Source: Candidatus Gastranaerophilales bacterium HUM_12
GTDB lineage: Bacteria; Cyanobacteriota; Vampirovibrionia; Gastranaerophilales; Gastranaerophilaceae
DNA: 16,377 bases
NCBI GenBank assembly: GCA_002102825.1
Contig: DABJ01000007.1
Coordinates: 59,731-76,107, forward strand
Direction of reading: 5' to 3'
Both the position numbers and the translations under genes were made by a program. The notes below the pieces were generated by a model. It was not told the DNA's origin, did not search any database, and worked only from the letters and a program-made list of their open reading frames with translations. Shown one piece after another: positions 7,328 through 14,099 of the stretch. Position 1 is the first letter of the stretch. Each line of letters begins with the position of its first letter.

Positions 7328-7331
7328 GAGC

Positions 7332-8321
7332 TTATACACAAATTTCGTTTTCTTTCTTTATATAGTTAATGTATTCAAGAATTTTATTGTAATCCTCTTC
7401 AAGTACAAGTACTCCTCGAATTTTTGAGGCATTCCTTATTCCTGCTATATAGTAAGGATAGAATTTCCGGAAGAACTTAATGGCTACGTTTTCTCCTCTG
7501 AGTTTAATTTCTTCATCAAGGTGAATTCGCATCATATCAAGTTTTTCTTCAAGAGTTGGAGTTGGAATTTTTTCGCCAGTTTTAAAATAATGTGCAACTC
7601 TATGAATTAAAGTTGGGTCGCCTAAAACACCTCGCCCGATTGCAACTCCGTCCGCATCACTTTGATTGAGGGCTTCTTCTGCCGTTTCAATAGATACAAT
7701 ATCCCCGTTTGCAAATACCGGAATATCAACATTGTGCTTAAGTTCTTTGATCTTTTTCCAATCCGCATGTCCTGCGTAAAACTGAGATCGAGTTCTTGCA
7801 TGGAGTGTTATAAACTCCGCTCCGGCTTCTTGCATTTGTTGTCCGAATTCTACATAGTTCATCTCATCAGCGGTATATCCGAGCCTAAATTTTACACTGA
7901 CGGGTTTATTTGTACCTTCTTTAACTGCTCTTACTAAATCCATTGCGAGTCTTGGATTTCTCATCAATGCAGAGCCATCTTGTCCTTTAACAACTTTATT
8001 AACAGGACAACCCATATTAATATCAATCATATCTGCAAATTTTGTTAGATATTCTGCGGAATATTTCATTAAATGCGGTTTATGTCCGCAAATTTGATAA
8101 ACAATCGGGTGGTGGCTTTCATCAAGTTTTGTAATTTCTGTTTCTGCGTTTTGAGCTAAAAACTCGGAACTAATCATTTCTGTTGTTAAAAGACACTCTT
8201 TTGAATATTTTCGAACAAGTGATCTTAAAACGTAATCTGTAATTCCAGCCATTGGTGCAAGTGAGACCTTGCTTTTTATAAGTTCAGGTACCCTATTTTT
8301 TTGTTGTTGTAGTTGTTGCAT
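7332..8321 (-). CDS. dus: tRNA-dihydrouridine synthase (DusB-like)
   Basis: This 329-residue flavoenzyme reduces uridines in the D-loop of tRNA to dihydrouridine using FMN and NADPH. It has the TIM-barrel landmarks of the family: LAPMAGITD (21-29), INMGCPVNKVVK (101-112) with the catalytic Cys105, VKFRLG (143-148) with a conserved Lys, HARTRSQFYAGHADW (174-188), FANGDI (203-208) and the FMN-phosphate loop GVAIGRGVLGDP (225-236). The C-terminal helical domain is complete. The ATG at 8321 lies inside the end of the TPR gene (29-base overlap), and no later in-frame ATG exists before the essential LAPMAG motif, so the overlap and translational coupling are real unless a rare start is used. The family is certain; the exact position modified in tRNA is not. 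Confidence 0.93.
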   Translation of the reverse strand: MQQLQQQKNRVPELIKSKVSLAPMAGITDYVLRSLVRKYSKECLLTTEMISSEFLAQNAETEITKLDESHHPIVYQICGHKPHLMKYSAEYLTKFADMIDINMGCPVNKVVKGQDGSALMRNPRLAMDLVRAVKEGTNKPVSVKFRLGYTADEMNYVEFGQQMQEAGAEFITLHARTRSQFYAGHADWKKIKELKHNVDIPVFANGDIVSIETAEEALNQSDADGVAIGRGVLGDPTLIHRVAHYFKTGEKIPTPTLEEKLDMMRIHLDEEIKLRGENVAIKFFRKFYPYYIAGIRNASKIRGVLVLEEDYNKILEYINYIKKENEICV

Positions 8322-10440
8322 ATTGTTTTAATTCTTCTGCACGAGCTTTTGCGTATTGTTTATATTCATCGTCTTCAGCTTGTGAGTTTGCATAAGAGGT
8401 GTAATAATTATATGCATCTTTGTATTTGCCTAAAGCATCGTAGTCTGATGCGATTAAGTAATTACAAATAGTAAAATCTTTGTTCAAGCTGTATGCTTTT
8501 TTCAAATCTGCAATTGCTTCGTTTCTTTTTTCCTTTGTATCATATATCATACCACGATAATAAAGTGCGTATGAATTTTGTGGGTCTTGTGTCAAAAGTT
8601 CATTGAATTTTGCAAAACTTTCATCCATTTTATTTTCATCATATAGAGATATTGCATCATTCAAAAGATTTGCTCTATCAGATTCTTCAATTGATGCTAA
8701 GAATTCTTGAGCTGGTGTATTATTTTTGTTTAATGCAATTGATTTCTGTAAATATACTTTCGCATTTACAAAATCTTCTTTTTCTCCGTAAATAGATGCG
8801 ATATAGTATGCAATATCAGAATCTGCAGGTTTTAATTCAAAAGCTTTTTGATAGTACATCAAAGCTTTGTCCTTATCTCCGAGTTCTTCAAATGATGTTG
8901 CTGCACCAATCATTGAATCTGCTGTTGCCGGAGTTAATGAAATATACGTTTCGGCTGCCTTTTGGAAGTCTTTATTTTTGTAAAACTCTGAGGCTTTAGC
9001 CATTAAGTTATCAGACTGCATATTGGTAATATTTTTTGCAGTTGTAGTGATAGATGTATCTTGGGGAAATTTTGTTTGTGCTGTTTGAAGTGTTGAAATA
9101 GCACTGTCAAAATCGTTTCCTTGAGCTTGTGCTAATGCTAGATTAACAAACATTTCAGAGTTATTACTATTGGAAGCTTTTATAGCTTCTTTGTACATAT
9201 AAACAGCATTGTCGATTTTTCCGTCTTTGTGTAATTCTATTGCGTAATCGTATAAAATATCTGACGGATTTGAATTTGCTAGGTTAGTATTTACATAGTC
9301 GACAAATTGTTGAGGTGTCATTGTTTTCTTAACATTGTCAACCATTTGCGCTTTTATATAACTATTATTAGGGTCAAGTGTAAGCACTTTCTTATAACCC
9401 TCTTGTGCGGTTTTAGCCTCACCTAATTTGTCGTAGCATTGTGCTCTGTATAAATTTGCATTAATATTATCCGGATACAAAATTAACACTGATTCATAAG
9501 CTTTGATAGCTGTCCTGTAATCCTCTTTTTGTTGATATAGAGTACCGACATTAATTCTTGTATTAATATTTGTCGGGTCAAGTGTTTCTGCTTGTTTGTA
9601 GTATGTTAAAGCTTCATCAAGGTTTCCCTCTTTTTGAAGAACCGCTCCTAAATTTGCATTTAAATTCCCGTTATTTGGCGAATCTTGCAATTTTTTCTTA
9701 AAAGTTCTTTCCAAAGTGTATAAAATGTCTTTGTTATCAGAAGTTGATTTATCAAGAACATAGCTATATTCTTTTAATGCGTCATCACTTTGTCCGGTAT
9801 TATCAAGGATTTTTGCATAAGTTAATCTTAAATTTAAATCCGTCGGGCCAACTGCAACTGCTTTTTTATAATAATCTGCTGCTTTGGGTTCATTCCCTAA
9901 AAGTTTCATGATATCTCCGATTTGTTCAAAACTGCTTTTTTGCAAGTTTTTGCTTCCCAGAGATTGATTGAACTCATAAGCCGCAGCAGGAAAATTCCCT
10001 TCAGCTCTCAGTCTTTTAGCGGTATCAAATCTGTGTTGCGGAGTTCTGTCATACTTAATTTCTTCTAAGCAGCGTTCTAAGTTGTTTGTAACTTGGTTGA
10101 TTGCTTGGGCTGAATTTTGAACAGAGCTTACATTTGGATAGTACATTAAATAAAATAATGCACTTCTATAATCATCAGCAGCTTTGCTCCAATTCTTATC
10201 TTTGTTCGCATAATCAGTACCTCTTGAAAGGTATGAATTTATTAAACCGATTCTTGCAGATGTATCAAGATAATTTATTCTCATAGCACTTCTGAATTCT
10301 GTAATAGCGCTAGAGTATTGATAATTTGATAAATAATTCTGACCAAGGTCGTAATGCTCTCTAAAATCTGCAAAAGCACAACCGTTTAATAGGCAAAGTA
10401 TTAGCGAAAGTTTTGCAATTGTTACTAATGATTTCTTCAT
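8293..10440 (-). CDS. TPR-repeat lipoprotein
   Basis: This 715-residue protein begins with a signal peptide ending in the lipobox LLNGC, so Cys21 is the probable lipid-bearing first residue. An alternative signal-peptidase-I cut after AFA (24) is possible. The rest is a chain of tetratricopeptide repeats from about residue 27 to 700, at least a dozen of them. Each shows the A-x-x-Y and D-P-x-N pattern, for example GNLDEALTYYKQAETLDPTN and KDKALMYYQKAFELKPAD. Such solenoids bind other proteins, often in outer-membrane assembly or secretion, but the partner cannot be read here. The ribosome binding site AAAGGAG lies 6 bases before the ATG. The 3-prime end overlaps dus by 29 bases, and a short Thr/Lys tail closes the protein. 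It is likely anchored in a membrane facing the periplasm. Confidence 0.85.
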   Translation of the reverse strand: MKKSLVTIAKLSLILCLLNGCAFADFREHYDLGQNYLSNYQYSSAITEFRSAMRINYLDTSARIGLINSYLSRGTDYANKDKNWSKAADDYRSALFYLMYYPNVSSVQNSAQAINQVTNNLERCLEEIKYDRTPQHRFDTAKRLRAEGNFPAAAYEFNQSLGSKNLQKSSFEQIGDIMKLLGNEPKAADYYKKAVAVGPTDLNLRLTYAKILDNTGQSDDALKEYSYVLDKSTSDNKDILYTLERTFKKKLQDSPNNGNLNANLGAVLQKEGNLDEALTYYKQAETLDPTNINTRINVGTLYQQKEDYRTAIKAYESVLILYPDNINANLYRAQCYDKLGEAKTAQEGYKKVLTLDPNNSYIKAQMVDNVKKTMTPQQFVDYVNTNLANSNPSDILYDYAIELHKDGKIDNAVYMYKEAIKASNSNNSEMFVNLALAQAQGNDFDSAISTLQTAQTKFPQDTSITTTAKNITNMQSDNLMAKASEFYKNKDFQKAAETYISLTPATADSMIGAATSFEELGDKDKALMYYQKAFELKPADSDIAYYIASIYGEKEDFVNAKVYLQKSIALNKNNTPAQEFLASIEESDRANLLNDAISLYDENKMDESFAKFNELLTQDPQNSYALYYRGMIYDTKEKRNEAIADLKKAYSLNKDFTICNYLIASDYDALGKYKDAYNYYTSYANSQAEDDEYKQYAKARAEELKQYATTTTTKK

Positions 10441-10455
10441 GTTTGCTCCTTTCTC

Positions 10456-10516
10456 AGAACATATTTTATTACAATATTTGTTCTGTGTATATACACGAGC
10501 GGTTAATTGTTAAAAT
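10456..10516 (-). promoter_or_regulatory. Promoter/leader region of the TPR lipoprotein gene
   Basis: On the minus strand TTAACA (five of six for -35) is followed 16 bases later by TATACA (four of six for -10). The -10 is inside the 12-base palindrome GTGTATATACAC (10485-10496). Next to it AGAACA (10456-10461) and TGTTCT (10479-10484) form a separate inverted repeat in the leader. The region probably holds the promoter and an operator or hairpin. The exact boxes are uncertain. Confidence 0.35.
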
Positions 10517-10532
10517 CTGTTATATAAAACAA

Positions 10533-10560
10533 AAAGAGTAAGATAATTATCTTACTCTTT
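10533..10560 (-). terminator. Rho-independent terminator of the acidic small-protein gene
   Basis: A perfect 28-base palindrome (AAAGAGTAAGATAA and its complement) folds into a hairpin. On the minus strand it continues into a run of Ts (CTTTTTGTTTTA), the expected tail. It starts 28 bases after the stop codon of the small gene at 10588. There is no good T tail on the plus strand. Confidence 0.75.
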
Positions 10561-10587
10561 ACAATGAAAAAATCTTTCAGGCTATGT

Positions 10588-10728
10588 TTAAATATCAAAA
10601 TCTTCCATAGAAATAAAATTTAAACATTCGTCAAATAGGTTTTGAAGTGGAATTGATACATCTACCTTTGAATATTGGTCCTCAATATCCATAGTGTTCA
10701 TCATTTCTTCAGCCTGTTTTGTTTCCAT
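10588..10728 (-). CDS. Small acidic protein of 46 residues, unknown function
   Basis: I do not recognise this protein. The frame encodes 46 residues beginning METKQAEEMM and ending MEDFDI. Twelve residues are Asp or Glu and only two are Lys, so it is strongly acidic; it has one Cys (35) and no signal peptide or membrane segment. Support for it being a real gene: a full-strength ribosome binding site (AAGGAG, 9 bases before the ATG), a correctly placed terminator at 10533-10560, and otherwise empty flanks. No clear promoter was found; TTGTCA near 10783 is a possible -35 without a good -10. It stands alone between the TPR gene and the divergent infC. It could be a regulator of another protein, or a precursor peptide; neither can be shown from sequence. 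Confidence 0.65.
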   Translation of the reverse strand: METKQAEEMMNTMDIEDQYSKVDVSIPLQNLFDECLNFISMEDFDI

Positions 10729-10848
10729 ACTTTAATACTCCTTATTTAATCTGTTTTGCTATTTAGTTTCTTTATCCTTGACAAATTTTATATCGGTTTA
10801 TTTTTCTGAAACTTTAGAATTATTTTTTCTTTTTTAATGCAAAAATCT

Positions 10849-10873
10849 AAAAACCCTATTTTTAGGAGTTTTT
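10849..10873. other. Isolated hairpin with T-runs in the infC upstream gap
   Basis: AAAAAC-CCTA and TAGG-A-GTTTTT pair with one bulged A around a TTTT loop. T-runs follow on both strands, better on the minus strand (GTTTTTAGATTTTT). It resembles a weak terminator but no gene ends here. It may act as an attenuator for the small-protein gene or shield infC from read-through. The remaining 10741-10979 bases show no coding frame. Confidence 0.35.
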
Positions 10874-10913
10874 CGCATGTTACAAATCTTAATAATAGAA
10901 TGAATTCAGTCTA

Positions 10914-10922
10914 TGGTATATT
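10914..10922 (+). promoter_or_regulatory. Extended -10 promoter candidate for infC
   Basis: TGGTATATT combines an upstream TG with a -10 box matching five of six bases. No good -35 is present, as is tolerated by extended -10 promoters. Transcription would start near 10929, giving a leader of about 50 bases before the infC start. Confidence 0.35.
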
Positions 10923-10979
10923 TTTCATTTTTGTGATAACATAAAATCGTAGTAGTACTTTAATATAGGAGATAAAACA

Positions 10980-11519
10980 ATAGCTAACGATACTAGATCC
11001 TCAAGGGATAGGGATAAAACGATAATGAATGAACGTATTCGTTCAAAAGAAGTAAGATTAATTGACCACAATGGTGAAAATCATGGCATAGTTCCAACAT
11101 CACAAGCCCTACAAATGGCAGAAGATGCAGATTTAGATTTAGTATTGATTAGTCCAAATCAAGCCCCTCCGGTAGCTAAAATTTTAGACTATGGAAAGTA
11201 TAAATACGAATTAGCTAAAAAAGCTAAAGAAGCTAAGAAAAAACAACATGTTGTTGAAATTAAAGAAGTAAAAGTTAGATACAAAATTGATACTCATGAC
11301 TACGAAGTTCGTTTGAAGAGTGTTAGGAAATTTATTTCTCAAGGTAATAAGGTTAAGATTGTTGTTATGTTGAGAGGTCGTGAAATGCAACATTCAAATC
11401 TAGCATTTGAGTTAGCAAACAGATTTATTAAAGATTTAGAAAATGATTCTGTTCAAATAGAAAAGAGACCTCAATTAGAGGGTAGAAATGTAACTTTATA
11501 TTTGTCAGCTCAATCGTAG
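10980..11519 (+). CDS. infC: Translation initiation factor IF-3, likely AUA start codon
   Basis: IF-3 binds the 30S subunit, keeps subunits apart and checks the start codon. From 10980 the protein has 179 residues, matching E. coli IF-3 (180). It contains RDKTIMNERIRSKEVRLID at about 11-29, the N-domain, a Lys-rich linker helix (KKAKEAKKKQHVVEIKEVKV) and the C-domain (IDTHDYEVRLKSVRKFI, then VVMLRGREMQHS). The ATG at 11025 lacks a well-placed ribosome binding site and would cut off the N-terminal RDK segment. At 10980 an ATA codon sits 8 bases after AGGAG, and no ATG occurs between the upstream in-frame stop (10953) and 11025. infC genes often use AUU or AUC and are self-regulated through this rare codon, so an AUA start with autoregulation is the best reading. 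rpmI and rplT do not follow. Confidence 0.9.
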   Translation: MANDTRSSRDRDKTIMNERIRSKEVRLIDHNGENHGIVPTSQALQMAEDADLDLVLISPNQAPPVAKILDYGKYKYELAKKAKEAKKKQHVVEIKEVKVRYKIDTHDYEVRLKSVRKFISQGNKVKIVVMLRGREMQHSNLAFELANRFIKDLENDSVQIEKRPQLEGRNVTLYLSAQS

Positions 11520-11528
11520 ATTATTGTT

Positions 11529-11717
11529 ATGTATAATTTTTTAGTAAAGTGCATGATTTTTGTTGGAGTGTGTGTATTGTTCACCATTTTATGTTTTGCC
11601 GGTGAACATACATTTCATATCCACTCAAGACATCGAAAGATTCGCAGATCTGAGTTGTTATTCTGTGGATTTGCTTATTTGATAGTCTTTTGGTTGGTAT
11701 TTGAGCATCATTGGTAA
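11529..11717 (+). CDS. Small two-helix membrane protein, unknown function
   Basis: I do not recognise a family. The 62-residue frame has two hydrophobic segments (about 5-24 and 43-58) joined by a His/Arg-rich loop (HTFHIHSRHRKIRR, 27-40), and it ends EHHW. With the positive loop inside, both ends would face the periplasm. It begins 9 bases after the infC stop, so it could be translated from the infC mRNA, but no good ribosome binding site precedes the ATG at 11529 or the in-frame ATG at 11553. The clustering of hydrophobic residues and the cytosolic basic loop look protein-like and not random. Moderately supported only; comparison with relatives of infC loci would decide. Confidence 0.5.
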   Translation: MYNFLVKCMIFVGVCVLFTILCFAGEHTFHIHSRHRKIRRSELLFCGFAYLIVFWLVFEHHW

Positions 11718-11745
11718 TCTTTTTTGTAAAAATAAGAAAAAGAGG

Positions 11746-11773
11746 TTGACTTTAAATCTTTAGCAAGTACAAT
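11746..11773 (+). promoter_or_regulatory. Sigma70-type promoter of tRNA-Phe
   Basis: TTGACT (five of six) and TACAAT (five of six) are 16 bases apart. Transcription should start near 11780, about 35 bases before the tRNA. A 10-base palindrome CCGATATCGG (11785-11794) lies in the leader. Confidence 0.7.
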
Positions 11774-11814
11774 AGAAAACGTAGCCGATATCGGTTAGGA
11801 AATTAGATAAATAA

Positions 11815-11890
11815 GCCGCAATAGCTCAGTTGGTAGAGCAAGGGACTGAAAATCCCTGTGTCCTTGGTTCAATTCCGAGTTGCGGCACCA
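11815..11890 (+). tRNA. tRNA-Phe (GAA anticodon)
   Basis: This 76-base cloverleaf has acceptor arms GCCGCAA/TTGCGGC, a D-stem GCTC/GAGC, an anticodon stem AGGGA/TCCCT enclosing the loop CTGAAAA with anticodon GAA, and a T-arm CTTGG/CCGAG around TTCAATT. The terminal CCA is encoded in the DNA. It has its own promoter and terminator. The polysaccharide cluster begins directly downstream; tRNA 3-prime ends are common integration sites, but no repeat of this end was found in the window. Confidence 0.97.
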
Positions 11891-11893
11891 TTT

Positions 11894-11919
11894 AAAAGAG
11901 GGCTTCAGCCCTCTTTTTT
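11894..11919 (+). terminator. Rho-independent terminator of tRNA-Phe
   Basis: An 11-base-pair perfect stem (AAAAGAGGGCT with AGCCCTCTTTT) around a TC turn is followed by further Ts. It begins 3 bases after the CCA end. Confidence 0.9.
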
Positions 11920-12003
11920 AGTTTATTCATGAATGTATTATGTTAATTGTGGAAAAAGAAGAAGATACCATGAATACAGAAAGTAACTCCTTAAAATCTG
12001 AAA

Positions 12004-12162
12004 ATGATAACAGTAGTATCAGAAAATATTATAAAAATACTTTGGTTTAGGTACCCTTACCGTATTTTAGTTTTTAGAATTTTTTCATATATTAATATTG
12101 TAAAAATATTGACGTTATTTCTTACAAGCTTATCATTTGTAGGTAAATATAATTCTTTTTAG
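12004..12162 (+). pseudogene. Short frame, possible remnant of a surface-polysaccharide gene
   Basis: This 52-residue frame has no ribosome binding site. The sequence is basic and hydrophobic (KILWFRYPYRILVFRIFSYI near the middle), resembling the membrane-associated C-terminal tails of glycosyltransferases and somewhat the YPHRYF tail of the next gene. A second short acidic frame (11940-12050) overlaps it in another frame. A real terminator hairpin follows directly, as expected after the end of a gene. I read this as the leftover 3-prime end of a lost gene, with modest confidence. The rest of 11921-12291 holds only the regulatory signals listed separately. Confidence 0.3.
12109..12136 (+). 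promoter_or_regulatory. Promoter-like sequence ahead of a terminator hairpin
   Basis: TTGACG (five of six) and TATCAT (five of six) are 16 bases apart. The predicted start near 12143 is only about 20 bases before the hairpin at 12164. If active it would make a very short RNA or an attenuated leader for the polysaccharide operon. It lies inside the remnant-like frame, so it may be a chance match. Confidence 0.3.
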
Positions 12163-12163
12163 T

Positions 12164-12188
12164 ATTAGCCATATGGCTAATTTTTTTT
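12164..12188 (+). terminator. Rho-independent terminator before the polysaccharide operon
   Basis: The perfect 18-base palindrome ATTAGCCATATGGCTAAT is followed by seven further Ts on the plus strand. It lies two bases after the stop of the short frame at 12162. It isolates the downstream operon from upstream transcription or acts as an attenuator. Confidence 0.75.
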
Positions 12189-12214
12189 GAACTTTGGAGA
12201 ATATAGAATATAAC
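12187..12214 (+). promoter_or_regulatory. Promoter candidate of the polysaccharide operon
   Basis: TTGAAC (four of six) overlaps the end of the terminator T-run and is followed after 16 bases by TATAAC (five of six). Transcription would start near 12221 and leave a 70-base leader before the first gene at 12292. It is the best-placed promoter for the operon. Confidence 0.5.
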
Positions 12215-12291
12215 ATGTAGTTAAATTTGTTCTTAGTAATGGAAAAATAATTTGTTTTAAATGCCATTAGTGAAGTAGGAAAATTTTTATA

Positions 12292-13374
12292 ATGAATATT
12301 AAGGAAAAAGATATTACGATTCTTGTTTCTGGACGAATTGAAAAAGAGACTCCTCTCGTCTTACAACAAGTTCGAAAATTATTCCCTCAAAGTAAAATAA
12401 TTTTATCTACGTGGGTTAATTCTGATGTTTCGTCTCTTGATTATGATTTATTGATTGAATGTGAAGATCCAGGTGCGAAGATTTTTAATATTCCAATTTC
12501 GTATGATATAACCTATAATGATGGTTTTACTCCGAAATATAATAATGTAAATAGAATAATTAAAACAATTCAAAACGGACTAAAAAATGTAGAAACAAAA
12601 TACTGTTTGAGGTTACGTACTGATTTAGTTTTGAAAAGTAAAAATTTTTTGAACTATTGGGACAAATTCCCTTTAAGAGATGATAAGTTTAAACTTTTTA
12701 AACATAGAATTATTAATAATTCTACATATGCCCAATTTGCTCATGTCATGAAAGATGGAGTTCAATTATTACCTTTTCATATGTCAGATTGGATTCACTT
12801 TGGATTAACTTCCGATCTTAAATTGTTGTGGTCATGTTTATTTCAAGATTTATATGCCTCTTCAGAATATTGGAAAGACAAAACAAGAAGAAACTATGAT
12901 CCATATAGAGATGCAGGATGGCAATATCCTCCAGAAACATATGTTTTATTTTCTTTAGTTAAGAAAAATTTTCCAAATATAAAGTTTGAAGATTCGGATG
13001 ATTATAATTCTGAGAATATGAGCTTTTCAAATAAAATAATTGTGAATAATTTTATTATGATAGATGATTGTGATTTTGAGTATACTTTAAAAAAATATCC
13101 GTCTTTGAAAAATTGGAATTCAGAATTATATAACGGTTTCATAACTTATAGAGAATGGCAAAATCTTTATAAAGTATATTGTGATAAAACTTATAATTTT
13201 TTAGATATTGATTTTAAAAGAATGCCATATTTATTAAAACATTATCTAAATCCTATGTATTTATTGAAATATCCTCATAGATATTTTAGGTCGGTGTTTG
13301 ATTTTGTGTATGTGTTTAATAGTCATAAATTAAGAAAAAGATTTTATATTGGAGAGAGTAAATGTGTAAAATAA
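12292..13374 (+). CDS. WavE-family lipopolysaccharide/surface-glycan synthesis protein
   Basis: This 360-residue protein matches the pattern of WavE-type proteins (named from the Vibrio cholerae LPS core cluster), which are glycosyltransferase-like. Visible landmarks are ITILVSGRIEKET (8-20), KIILSTW (35-41), EDPG (58-61), the N-R-I-I-K-T-I-Q-N-G-L segment (87-97), KYCLRLRTDLVL (103-114) with an R-T-D triad like the DxD region of GT-A enzymes, SDWIHFG (165-171) and PPETY (213-217). There is no signal peptide, so it should work in the cytoplasm on a lipid-linked glycan. The C-terminal 40 residues are basic and aromatic, suited to membrane contact. The ribosome binding site AGGA is rather distant (11 bases). 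It is first in the operon, and the next gene starts 13 bases before its stop. The substrate is unknown. Confidence 0.8.
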   Translation: MNIKEKDITILVSGRIEKETPLVLQQVRKLFPQSKIILSTWVNSDVSSLDYDLLIECEDPGAKIFNIPISYDITYNDGFTPKYNNVNRIIKTIQNGLKNVETKYCLRLRTDLVLKSKNFLNYWDKFPLRDDKFKLFKHRIINNSTYAQFAHVMKDGVQLLPFHMSDWIHFGLTSDLKLLWSCLFQDLYASSEYWKDKTRRNYDPYRDAGWQYPPETYVLFSLVKKNFPNIKFEDSDDYNSENMSFSNKIIVNNFIMIDDCDFEYTLKKYPSLKNWNSELYNGFITYREWQNLYKVYCDKTYNFLDIDFKRMPYLLKHYLNPMYLLKYPHRYFRSVFDFVYVFNSHKLRKRFYIGESKCVK

Positions 13375-14099
13375 ATGTTGTAATTCCAATGGCAGGAGCA
13401 GGTAGCCGTTTTGCTATTGCCGGATATAAAGTTCCAAAACCATTTATAGCGTTCAATGATAAAATGATGATTGAACATGTTTTGAGCTCTTTTGGCGAAA
13501 TTGATGCAAAATTTATCCTAATATTACAAGAAAAATTCTTAACAGAACAGAAAGAACAACTTGAAAAACTTAAATCAAAATATAGTCTAAATTTTGTAAC
13601 AGTTCCCAAATTAACAATGGGAGCTGCAATAACAGCACTTGCAGCTCATAAAGAAATTAATGAGAAATTTGATATCATTTTTGCAGATTCAGACAATATA
13701 TTTAAGCAATCAGATATTAAAAATTTTATCTCATATACGAGGAGTAATGACTTATCAGGAGCGTTATTAACAATAAATTCTGATAAATCTTGTTATTCAT
13801 ATGCTAAAACGGATAAAAATGGTTATTTAGTTGAGACAAGAGAAAAAGAGGTTATTTCAAATCATGCAATAACTGGTGTGTATTATTTTAAATCATTGCA
13901 ACAATTCAGAGATTCCGTAATAGATTTGGTCGTAGAAAGTGATTTGTCTAAAGGGGAGTTTTACATGTCCAATGTTTATAATCATCTTAAAAAAATTACT
14001 GACAAGATTGGTGTCTTTGATATAGAGCATTTTGATTGCGTAGGAACTCCCGAACAATTAGAGAAATATATTGAAAGGGGTATTAATGAACAAAGATAA
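13362..14099 (+). CDS. Sugar-phosphate nucleotidyltransferase
   Basis: This 245-residue single-domain enzyme has the GT-A/nucleotidyltransferase fold. It should couple an NTP to a phosphorylated sugar or similar small molecule, releasing pyrophosphate. The nucleotide-binding loop is intact (MAGAGSRF, 10-17) with the following KVPKPF (23-28) carrying the catalytic Lys. FADSDN (108-112) holds the metal-binding Asp residues, and DCVGTPEQLEKY (225-236) is the usual C-terminal motif. At 245 residues it lacks the left-handed beta-helix of GlmU-type enzymes. GGAGAG before the ATG is a good ribosome binding site. It overlaps the WavE-like gene by 13 bases and the fusion gene by 14, so translation is probably coupled. 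The base used and the sugar are not evident. Confidence 0.88.
   Translation: MCKINVVIPMAGAGSRFAIAGYKVPKPFIAFNDKMMIEHVLSSFGEIDAKFILILQEKFLTEQKEQLEKLKSKYSLNFVTVPKLTMGAAITALAAHKEINEKFDIIFADSDNIFKQSDIKNFISYTRSNDLSGALLTINSDKSCYSYAKTDKNGYLVETREKEVISNHAITGVYYFKSLQQFRDSVIDLVVESDLSKGEFYMSNVYNHLKKITDKIGVFDIEHFDCVGTPEQLEKYIERGINEQR

Noticed and set aside
7662..7937. 91-codon plus-strand frame inside dus
   Set aside because: Antisense to the conserved TIM-barrel core of the dihydrouridine synthase, with no supporting signals.
8610..10286. Plus-strand frames of 61-67 codons opposite the TPR gene
   Set aside because: Reverse readings of TPR repeats; low complexity and no start signals.
8293..10440. The periodic repeats of the TPR gene as a DNA repeat array or CRISPR
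   Set aside because: The repetition is at protein level with the 34-residue TPR pattern; the DNA copies are diverged and there are no identical repeats with unique spacers.
11785..11794. CCGATATCGG palindrome in the tRNA leader as an operator or att site
   Set aside because: Only 10 bases, no second copy seen in the window and no integrase gene; chance or a minor leader hairpin is sufficient.
11940..12050. 36-codon acidic frame after tRNA-Phe as a separate gene
   Set aside because: No proper ribosome binding site, no recognisable promoter, and it overlaps another short frame in a remnant-like region.
13316..13609. 97-codon minus-strand frame over the nucleotidyltransferase start
   Set aside because: Antisense to the intact MAGAGSRF motif region of the nucleotidyltransferase; no promoter or ribosome binding site.
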